Below, piece by piece: positions 8,524 through 16,300 of a stretch of 64,000 nucleotides of DNA; within the stretch, counting starts at the first letter, position 1; the number at the start of each line of letters is the position of its first letter. The stretch is from an uncultured Cohaesibacter sp. (GTDB lineage: Bacteria > Pseudomonadota > Alphaproteobacteria > Rhizobiales > Cohaesibacteraceae). The position numbers were made by a program, and so were the translations under genes. The notes under the pieces were generated by a model, which made no database searches, had not been told where the DNA came from, and saw nothing but the letters and a program-made list of their open reading frames with translations. Location of the stretch: NCBI RefSeq assembly GCF_963667045.1, contig NZ_OY762934.1, positions 558,001-622,000 on the forward strand, in the 5' to 3' direction.

Positions 8524-9741
8524 ATGACGAAGAAAATACGCGCGGCAACCCATTTCGCGATTGGCAACAACCCAGAGAGAAGCCGGGAACACAATCGACG
8601 TGTCGTGCTGGATATCATTCGCCAGCATGGCAGTCTGGGACGCATGGAGATTGCCCGGCGCACCCATCTGACCGCTCAAGCAGTCGCCAACATCGTAGAG
8701 GAGCTGGTCGAGGCGAACCTGGTCAGGAACACCGGGCGCCGCCGCACCAGCAGAGGCCAACCGCCAGTCCAGTTTGCCATCAATCCGGAAGGGGCTGCGA
8801 CCATCGGGGTTGAGATAGCAACCGACCAGATGGCCACGACGGTATTGGATCTGACGGGCGACCTTCGCTACAAGCGGATCATTCCGCTCTCCGATACGAC
8901 ACCGGAAAAATGTCTCCCCATCTTCAAGGCCGAAACCAACCGGGCAAGACAGTCCTTTGCTTCGCCCTTGCTTGGAGTGGGGGTCGTCATGCCCGGTCCG
9001 TTTGACATTGACGGCATGAGCTCTGTTGGGCCCACCACCCTGCCCGGCTGGAGCAACATGAACGTGAAAGAAGCACTGGAGAAGGCCTGCGGCGCCAGTG
9101 TCACTCTGGAAAATGATGCGTCGGCAGCGGCCGTGGCTGAACGCCTTTTTGGAGCCGGTCACAAGGTCTCGCATTTCGGCATGATCTATTTTGGCACAGG
9201 CATCGGACTTGGGATGATTCAGGATGGCCTTCCCTATCGCGGAGCCTTTGGCAACGCAGGCGAAATTGGCCATGTGCTGGCGGTTCCCAATGGCCGTGCC
9301 TGTCCATGCGGACAGAAAGGGTGCCTTGAACGCTACGCCTCTTTGCATGCGTTGTACGAAAAATTCGAGGCGGCCGGTCGTTCGCGTCCTGATATTGACA
9401 CGCTTGAAGCGCTGCTCGAAGAGAATGATCCCATCGTTCTGGAATGGCTCGATGAAGCCTCGCTGCATCTGACCACGATTGTCGGGTTGCTTGAAAACAT
9501 TCTGGATCCGGAAACGCTGATCGTCGGTGGCATCCTGTCCGACCGGATTTTCGATGCCCTTCTTGACCGCATGAAGGCATTGCCGCGCTCGGTCGCAGGA
9601 AGGCGCATTCGAACCTTGCCACGTGTCATGCGCGGACAGACCGGACAATTCACCGCAGCCCTTGGTGCTGCTGCCCTGCCACTTTTTGAAATCCTCACCC
9701 CAAAGCTTGAAACGTCACCACCTGACCAGCAGGTTGCCTGA
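8524..9741 (+). CDS. ROK-family transcriptional regulator (NagC/XylR type)
   Basis: The 405-residue protein has an N-terminal winged helix-turn-helix (about 18-75: RRVVLDIIRQHG, MEIARRTHLTAQAVANIVEELV) followed by a ROK sugar-kinase-like domain. The zinc-binding signature CPCGQKGCLERYA (about 259-271) and the GEIGH motif before it are intact. ROK regulators sense a sugar or sugar phosphate and usually repress the adjacent uptake genes. It diverges from the ABC operon and is followed 19 bp later by the PIG-L gene, so it likely controls both. Ligand unknown. Confidence 0.9.
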   Translation: MTKKIRAATHFAIGNNPERSREHNRRVVLDIIRQHGSLGRMEIARRTHLTAQAVANIVEELVEANLVRNTGRRRTSRGQPPVQFAINPEGAATIGVEIATDQMATTVLDLTGDLRYKRIIPLSDTTPEKCLPIFKAETNRARQSFASPLLGVGVVMPGPFDIDGMSSVGPTTLPGWSNMNVKEALEKACGASVTLENDASAAAVAERLFGAGHKVSHFGMIYFGTGIGLGMIQDGLPYRGAFGNAGEIGHVLAVPNGRACPCGQKGCLERYASLHALYEKFEAAGRSRPDIDTLEALLEENDPIVLEWLDEASLHLTTIVGLLENILDPETLIVGGILSDRIFDALLDRMKALPRSVAGRRIRTLPRVMRGQTGQFTAALGAAALPLFEILTPKLETSPPDQQVA

Positions 9742-9760
9742 CAGTTACGGACTTGTTTGC

Positions 9761-12163
9761 ATGCTTACACCGCGCCAAAGAATCGAATACCAGATGACGT
9801 CGCCCAAGCTGACCTCTCTTTATCGGGCACTGACGCGGCTAAAGTCTTGCGTGACGCTCATGAACACGGGAGCGCACCCTGATGACGAGCAATCAGGGCT
9901 TCTTGCCTATCTGAGCCTCAAGTTGGGCATGCGGGTGATTGTCGGCTGTTCGACGCGCGGCGAAGGGGGCCAGAGTGTGCTGGGGCCTGAGCGCCTCGGT
10001 GCTTTGGGCGTGGTTCGGACATTGGAGATGCAAAAGGCGGCGCAGATTCTTGATGCCGATATCTATTGGCTCGGCCACGGACCGGACGACCCGGTGCATG
10101 ACTTCGGCTTTTCAAAAGACGGCGATGGCACATTTGCCCATTGGGGTGAGGAGCGCATCGTTGAGCGGATGGTCAGGGCCTATCGCGAAGAACGTCCAGA
10201 CATCGTGCTGCCGACCTTTCTTGACGTCCCGGGCCAGCATGGTCACCACAGGGCCATGACTCGCGCCGCGGAAACTGCGCTGGCGCTCGCCGCCGATGAA
10301 ACGGCCTATCCGGAGCATTTCAAGGAAGGTCTCAAACCCTGGTGCGTTTCGAAATTCTATCTTCCAGCCTGGTCTGGCGGCGGAGGAACCTATGACGACA
10401 CGGTCCCGCCCCCTCCGGCGACCTTGACGATAGACGCAACCGGCGTTGATCTGCCAACCGGAGCAGCTTTTGGGCGCTTGGGGGAATGGTCACGCTACTA
10501 TCATGCCTCACAAGGCATGGGTGGCTGGCCCGACCGCCCCGCCAGCCGCTGGCAGCTCCATTTGCTGCATGGGCCCTTCGGGTCGCAACCAGAGACCAAC
10601 ATATGTGACGCGCTTCCCACGTCCCTGTTGGCTCTTTGCGCGGGAGACGAGGCGGAGAAGAAACTCTCATCATTGTTAAAATCAGCGGACGAGGCGATCA
10701 ACAGTGCCGTTGATGCCTTCCCGGATCGCGCTGCAATCTGCCGCTTTCTTGTTTCCGCAAAAGAGGCAATTGTTGCAGCGCTTGACTGCGCACCACAGGC
10801 TTTCCTCGATCTCCACCAGCATCGGCTGCAACGCAAGCGCGTTGAAATCGATGCTGCGCTGTTTGAAACCGATGCGCTTTTCGAACGGGCCTACGCCCAA
10901 TCCGACGCCCTGACACAGGGTGGCTCGACAGATCTTACCATCGTCCTGCCGCAAGGCTTGCCCGCTCAGCCCGAAGTTTCCCTCACCTTGCCGCATGGGG
11001 TAACAGCCCGACTGACTTCCAGCGAAGACGGCTTGCTCCGCTACACCCTGTCAGCGCGGCTTAATGCGCCCCTGTCCTTGCAATACCCACCCAAGTGGTC
11101 ATCGCTGGAAGGCAATGGCGCCACCTTTATCACCGTGACGGCGACTATCGGCGGCCAGCGCGCCACCAAGACCTTCGATCTGGAATGTGATCTGCCGGTC
11201 ATTCCAGCCCATTCCCTTGAAATCGAGCCACCAGCATTTCTACTGCCCATAGGTCAACCGACCGACAAATTGCTGTTCAAGGTTCAATCCTCCTGTGATG
11301 ACGGAAGCTTGAGTTTCTCAGCGCCGGATGGCTGGGACGTTCAGCAGAGTGGCGCGGACAGTAAGGTCATCGCGCCTTCACAGATCGAGGCTGGGCGCAC
11401 CAGTATTGTTCCTCTCATTGATGGCGAACCAGCGTGTTCCGTCACTGAATTCAGTTACCCCCATATAGGCAGGGGACGCCATATCAAGCCTGTGACTTTG
11501 GATATTCTCTGCCTTGATCTCAAGCTGCCGGAAGACGTCCGTGTCGGCTATGTCGGAGGAGGAGCCGATAATGTCGCGCCTTGGCTCGGCAGAATGGGCA
11601 TTCAATGGGAAGAACTCGACCCTTCGGCGTTGTCGGGTGATCTTTCCCGTTTCACCACGATCCTTGTCGGCATATTTGCCTTCGGGTTGCGCAAGGATCT
11701 CGCGGCATCGACCGACAGGCTACGCACATTCGTGGAAGAAGGCGGCCATCTTGTCACGCTCTATCACCGGCCATCTGACGGCTGGGTTCCGGAAAAGACA
11801 CCTCCCCGGTTTCTTCAGATAGGCTCGCCTTCCCTTCGTTGGCGTGTCACCGACCCGAATGCAAAAGTGACGGTGTTGAACAACAACCATCCTCTGCTTG
11901 TCGGCCCCAACCGAATAGGCCCTGAGGATTGGGATGGTTGGGACAAGGAGCGCGGGCTCTATTTTGCTTCCCGTTGGGACGAGGCATATGAGCCGTTGCT
12001 CACGCTCCATGATGCCAATGAAGCCCCACTCACCGGGGCTCTGGTCTCGGCCAGAATCGGCAAAGGAAGGCACACCCACACCAGTCTCGTCCTGCACCAC
12101 CAGATGGATAAACTGGTGCCCGGCGCATTCCGCCTGATGGCCAACCTGTTGCAAAAGGCCTGA
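9761..12163 (+). CDS. PIG-L family deacetylase with C-terminal sandwich and amidotransferase-like domains
   Basis: From the ATG at 9761 the protein has 800 residues (a second ATG at 9794 is also possible). Residues 30-220 form a PIG-L/LmbE domain: the AHPDDE zinc motif (38-43) and a downstream HGHH cluster in PGQHGHH. Such enzymes deacetylate N-acetylglucosamine-type groups on glycoconjugates. A Pro/Thr-rich beta-sandwich region (about 430-600) follows, then a region beginning VRVGYVGGG that resembles ThuA/GATase1-like folds (about 620-790) but lacks a clear catalytic Cys. No signal peptide is seen, so the enzyme appears cytoplasmic. With the ROK regulator and importer it suggests processing of an N-acylated sugar conjugate. 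Confidence 0.82.
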   Translation: MLTPRQRIEYQMTSPKLTSLYRALTRLKSCVTLMNTGAHPDDEQSGLLAYLSLKLGMRVIVGCSTRGEGGQSVLGPERLGALGVVRTLEMQKAAQILDADIYWLGHGPDDPVHDFGFSKDGDGTFAHWGEERIVERMVRAYREERPDIVLPTFLDVPGQHGHHRAMTRAAETALALAADETAYPEHFKEGLKPWCVSKFYLPAWSGGGGTYDDTVPPPPATLTIDATGVDLPTGAAFGRLGEWSRYYHASQGMGGWPDRPASRWQLHLLHGPFGSQPETNICDALPTSLLALCAGDEAEKKLSSLLKSADEAINSAVDAFPDRAAICRFLVSAKEAIVAALDCAPQAFLDLHQHRLQRKRVEIDAALFETDALFERAYAQSDALTQGGSTDLTIVLPQGLPAQPEVSLTLPHGVTARLTSSEDGLLRYTLSARLNAPLSLQYPPKWSSLEGNGATFITVTATIGGQRATKTFDLECDLPVIPAHSLEIEPPAFLLPIGQPTDKLLFKVQSSCDDGSLSFSAPDGWDVQQSGADSKVIAPSQIEAGRTSIVPLIDGEPACSVTEFSYPHIGRGRHIKPVTLDILCLDLKLPEDVRVGYVGGGADNVAPWLGRMGIQWEELDPSALSGDLSRFTTILVGIFAFGLRKDLAASTDRLRTFVEEGGHLVTLYHRPSDGWVPEKTPPRFLQIGSPSLRWRVTDPNAKVTVLNNNHPLLVGPNRIGPEDWDGWDKERGLYFASRWDEAYEPLLTLHDANEAPLTGALVSARIGKGRHTHTSLVLHHQMDKLVPGAFRLMANLLQKA

Positions 12164-12173
12164 AGGAGCAAAA

Positions 12174-12204
12174 GCTGTGGAACTGGATTGCAGTGTTCTA
12201 CAGC
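12174..12204 (+). terminator. Hairpin downstream of PIG-L gene, possible terminator
   Basis: GCTGTGGAAC (12174-12183) pairs with GTTCTACAGC (12195-12204), a 10-bp stem with one G-U pair, followed by TCCTTT. The T run is weak, so termination is only likely, not certain. An outer GGAGC/GCTCC pair extends the stem. Confidence 0.4.
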
Positions 12205-12264
12205 TCCTTTCAGCTGCAGCATCAATCAATAGGCAACCCACAAGACGTAATCAAGCGGAGCCCC

Positions 12265-12603
12265 TCAGTCCCGCTTGCGTTTCTGGGATCGGATGTCGAC
12301 TTCCAGGCTGAGATCAAGAGAAACCTCATCAGTGATTGGGGTCTTCTGCTTGAGGCCCTCGCGCTGAGGCAGCGCATCCCGCAATGCATGCAAATCACCG
12401 ATATTGGCAGCAAGCCTCAGAGTTTGATTGTCCCAACTCAATGACAGCACCGTCGCCATTTCGGCGGGTTCGATGACGACGCCCAGAACCTGATCCGCAG
12501 TCAGATGAGTTAACTGACTTATGCTCATCCCGCTGCACAAGCATTCCAGTTCAGCCTTGTCAATCCGAAACCGCGCAGTCTGACCATCAATACGAAAATT
12601 CAT
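12265..12603 (-). CDS. Conserved-looking hypothetical protein, 112 aa
   Basis: I start it at the ATG at 12603 (MNFRIDGQTARFRIDKAEL), preceded by an AAAGGA ribosome site; the longer frame upstream lacks support. The protein is soluble, rich in beta-type alternation in the first 60 residues (ISQLTHL, VLGVVIEPAEMATVLSLSW) and ends in a charged KRKRD tail. I do not recognise a family with certainty. It converges on the PIG-L gene and is the last host gene before the tRNA and prophage. Confidence 0.6.
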   Translation of the reverse strand: MNFRIDGQTARFRIDKAELECLCSGMSISQLTHLTADQVLGVVIEPAEMATVLSLSWDNQTLRLAANIGDLHALRDALPQREGLKQKTPITDEVSLDLSLEVDIRSQKRKRD

Positions 12604-12914
12604 GATATATCCTTTTGATGAAGTCCAATCGAAGCCCTGCAGCACCGCTTCAATACTCTTGAGCATCGCTTGAACTCATGCACACATATCAGGATCTGCT
12701 GGAATCTTCGGCTTGTCAACGCCGCTTCCATCTCAATGGCATCTGGATGGGCAACCAATAGCATGGCCCCAACTTGGATTACTGCATCGCGATTCACAGA
12801 GACGTATTGCGGGAGATCTTTAGAGCCTGTGCCAGTGCCGTTTGCGGCCAACCCTGGGGCACAGGGTCTTGAACTTCAGGAGATTTTTGGAAGATTGATA
12901 GCTTAAGAGGGGAA
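12604..12914. other. Intergenic host stretch without a supported gene
   Basis: About 310 bp between the 112-aa gene and the tRNA. Short frames exist on both strands but none has a ribosome site or recognisable product. The promoter of the 112-aa gene is expected at its left end. Confidence 0.5.
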
Positions 12915-13004
12915 TGGCGGAGAGGAAGGGATTCGAACCCTCGAGACAGTTACCCGCCTACGCCCTTAGCAGGGGCGCGCCTTCGACCACTCGGCCACCT
13001 CTCC
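12915..13004 (-). tRNA. tRNA-Ser (anticodon GCT)
   Basis: On the minus strand the sequence starts GGAGAGGTGGCCGAGTGG, has the anticodon loop CTGCTAA (anticodon GCT, Ser codons AGC/AGU), a long variable arm (GCGGGTAACTGTCTC), T arm GAGGGTTCGAATCCC, and acceptor end CCTCTCC followed by GCCA, so the 3' CCA is encoded. The length of 90 nt fits a class II tRNA. The gene is intact, but its 5' half is the attachment repeat, so sequence upstream of it is now phage DNA. Confidence 0.97.
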
Positions 13005-13007
13005 GCG
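12962..13007. repeat. attL: attL: 46-bp core shared with attR, in 5' half of tRNA-Ser
   Basis: Identical over 46 bp to 59,902-59,947; the match ends at T versus G after 13,007 and at C versus A before 12,962. It runs from three bases upstream of the tRNA 5' end through the anticodon loop. Tyrosine recombinases often cross over at the anticodon arm. Confidence 0.95.
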
Positions 13008-13039
13008 TTCTTTGTACGATACAACCCCCTGAGACACAA
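13005..13039 (-). promoter_or_regulatory. Phage-supplied promoter candidate for tRNA-Ser
   Basis: Read leftward, TTGTGT (13039-13034), 17 bases, TACAAA (13016-13011), then six bases to the tRNA 5' end. The -10 matches 4/6 and the -35 matches 3/6 of the sigma-70 consensus. This is phage DNA except for the last three bases, so it would replace the host promoter left behind at attR. Confidence 0.45.
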
Positions 13040-13087
13040 GGGTTTTTTGCCCCCCTTTAAATTTCTTTCACTGTCCTGATTTATGTC

Positions 13088-13292
13088 TTGTGCTGCGGCG
13101 CGGCACAATCGCAGCAAATCGCAGCACAACCGCTGCTTCCCCCTGCGCGACCCCCGCTACTGTCCTGTACTGTGTCCTGTTTTAGCTCCTGTGAAAAAGG
13201 CCCGCCTTAGCGAGCCTTTCCCACAAATCCGAGGGTTTTCCCCAGCCAAATACCGGCGGCGCGAACGCCCCCAAATTTGGATTTGTGCTGCG
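13088..13292. promoter_or_regulatory. Candidate integrase arm-type sites near attL
   Basis: TTGTGCTGCG occurs at 13088-13097 and 13283-13292, and its reverse complement at 13120-13129 next to a near copy at 13110-13119. The same 10-mer recurs at 59734-59743 beside attR. Clustering at both ends of the prophage suggests arm-type binding sites; function is inferred. Confidence 0.35.
13194..13219 (-). terminator. Rho-independent terminator ending the leftward late operon
   Basis: Stem AAAGGC-CGC / GCG-GCCTTT (13196-13205 with 13210-13219, one bulged pair, CTTA loop); on the minus strand it is followed by TTTTT. It lies 130 bp beyond the stop of the last late gene and would shield the tRNA from late read-through. 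Confidence 0.75.
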
Positions 13293-13348
13293 ATTGCGCT
13301 GCGATCACCGCAAGTATTGAGCTTTTTACCCTTGGTCCCGGCGTGCCC

Positions 13349-16300
13349 TTATCGCGGCGCAGTCTTGGCCCCCCTCTCCCCCACCGTTGCATCCGCGAAG
13401 CCGGACGCCGCCGAGTAGGACGAGCCGTAAACCATAGCCGCGTACCGGGCCAGCCAGCTCGCCGGGCCGGAGGTCTCAAGAGCGCTAAGCCCAATATTGA
13501 GCGCCGGGACCATCGCCAGCCGGTAAACAGACTTCATGGCCGTGTGCTCGGCGGTATTCGTGCTGGCCGAGTTACGAGGCCCCCACGGGCTGCCGTTGAT
13601 GATGTTCTGAATATCGGCGAACGCCGTCGTCAGGCCGGGGCCTGCCCACATGGACGTCAGGTCGCGCTCGTACTTCAGGCCGGTATAAGCGTTATAGAGC
13701 GGATCGAACGGGCCGAAGACGCCCGTCCGGGTCAGCGTCAGCTTTGCCAGCCAAGAAATCTGGTCCTTGTCTTTCTTGTGCTTATCCCACTGCTCGCTCG
13801 AAAAGGCCGCTTCGCGGGCCACTGCGATTGCGAACTGCGCCGCGTAGAGCTGAGCGAAGCCGAGGGCGAGCGTCCGTCCTACATGCCCGGCAGCTCGCAT
13901 TCCGGCTTGCTTCCGACTCTCGCCGTGCTTGATGCCGGTTTCGTACTTCATCTTGGCAACGTTCATGTTATAGAGATGGACGTTGCGGAAAAACGTATAG
14001 AGGAACGCCGTCAAAGCATACATCGAGCGGCCCACCGGAGACGCGGCCATCATCGGCTTATCAACGCGCCGGGGGTTCTGGATCGTCTGGTCGATGAACC
14101 GGGAGATCGCGTCCGCGTAGACCCGGCCCTCCCGCGTCTCCCAGTCCGCCAAAGACGGCAGCCCGTCCTTGGAACGGGCCCAAGCGATCATGTCCTCCAT
14201 CTGGTGCTCCGGAATACCCTGATCACGGAAATGGTTCTCAATGATCTCCTTGTCCGCGCCGGTCGCTTTCTCGTGCCGGACGGCCAGATCGTGGAGCCAG
14301 AAATGCGCCCCGACGAAGACGGCCCGGCGCTGGGCGTTGGTGAGCTGGGCAAGGCCGTTGGCCCGGAAGAACTTGGCCAAGATCGAGTTACCGACGCCGA
14401 CGTGGCCGAAGTCCCCGTTAACGCGGTTCATCAGGACGACGTCGTGCAGCGGCGTGGCCACAAGACCGATCTGCCGGGCAATTGCGGCCCGCTCCTGCGT
14501 GTCCTTGGCCTCGCGGAATGCTTCCTGCATATACGCGTGCATGACTTTCATGGACGTCTTGAACTCTCCCGTCCGCATGTAGAAGGTCATTGGCTCTGTC
14601 AGGGCGGTAACAGCCGCGCGGGGCAGCAGCTTGATGTATGTGTAGAGATAGACACCAGCAGCGAACCGGCTCATGAAGTGGTTGACTAGGCTCTGGTCCT
14701 TGCGCCCTGTTACGTCCTGAACATAGCCACGAGCATGCTGCACGTCCTCGCCGTTGGCTCCGAACTCCTGCGCCTCCCACAGGGCCATCTCCAAGATGTT
14801 GTCCGTCTTGGGGTTGGCCAGATCGTTCAGGATGTTGAGACGTCCTTGCGCGGTGTCGGCGTTGTACTTGTTCGGGTTGGCCTTGATGCGGTGCTGCACG
14901 TCCGGGCGCTTGATCACGTCCCGGAGGCGCTTGACTTCTGAGCCGGACTTGCCGAAGCGCTCTTGGTACGCAACCCGCGAATAGACGTCATGGGCGTAGT
15001 TGAGCGTGGAGTGGAGGACGTCCGTGTCGTACCAGTCCTTCAGCATAGCGTCGGCCTCCGGCGGGAGCGTCCGGGGCTTGGTAAAGTTTGTGCTTGGGCC
15101 GTGGCTGTCATAGGTCGAGCTGTCGCCGATCAAGATGCGCCCGGCCCAATCGCGGGCCGCCCTATTGGCGTAGGCCGGTTTCAGCTCGTCCAGCAAATCC
15201 TCTTGCGCCTTTTTGATATCGGCCTCTGCAGCTGCCTCTTCCTGCGGAGTTTTGGCCTTCTTGAGGTCTTTCTGGGCTTTGCGGACCGCCTTGGTAAGCG
15301 CCGTCAGAGCCGGATTTTCGAACTCGAACTGCCGGGCCAGCTTGACCGCCGCGTCCGCGTCCAGATCGCCCCGGAAGTTTTCGAACACGGTTTCGTAAAC
15401 CTTGATCGCGTCCCGCACGAACGCCTCGACGTTCTGCTGAACACGCGCCCGGACAATAGAGCGCGGGAGGTAGCCCTTGTCCTCAACATAGCCGACGTCA
15501 ATACCGGCCTCAGTCGCGGCCCGGTAGGCGTCGTCATAAATGCGGCGCAGCTCGGCGGCGACGGCAATGTGGTCCGGCGTCGGCGTCTTGCCGGGCTTCT
15601 CATTGATCATCAGGGACCGGATAATGTCGGCGTCCTCTGTCGAAAGGCTTTCCCGGAAACCGTGGTTTAGCAGCGTGGATGACATGCGGTTGGCCACCTT
15701 CAGGGCTTCGCGCTCACGGGCCTCTTCAAACGTCACCCCTTGGTTCTGCTTGCCTGTGCCCGGATCGGACATGATCTTCGAAAAGATATGATCGAGGAAC
15801 GGCTGCGCGTCCTTTGGCTGGCGCTTGTTGATCGCCTTCAGCATCCCACGGGACGAGTAGGCAAGGAACCGGGAGACGTCCGCGATCCGGCGCATTGACT
15901 CTCGCAGCCCGTCGCGGTCCGTCGGGACGCCGACGCTCTGCAAGTAGGCCGCCGTGGACATGAGCGCACCTTTCGCGGTCGGGCGTTTCCCGTCAGCGAG
16001 GTTCTTGCCCATGTTGATGATCCGCTGCGCTTCCGTCTTGAGCTGGGCAGCGAACCCCTGCTCTCCCCGGAGGGTGGCCAGCTTGTTCCAGTTCTGCGGA
16101 GCAAGCAAGTCCCGCGCGTCCGGAGCCTTGGCTGCGGCATCACTGCCGAAGAGCTGCTGGTTGCGCATGAGGTCAAAGATATCATCGAAGGCCGCGAAGA
16201 TGCGCAGCCGGTCAGCTGCTTTCGGGAAGGTCTTGGCCAGACGCGTGTCCGCGTCCGAAAGGTAGGCTTTCTCCCCCTTGGTAATGAAGGCGTTATCGCC

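Noticed and set aside
8410-9648. 412-aa leftward frame opposite the ROK gene
   Set aside because: Shadow of a well-supported ROK regulator; no family features and no ribosome site.
13277-14689. 470-aa rightward frame at left prophage end
   Set aside because: Antisense of the giant ejection protein; composition follows GC-rich codon complement.
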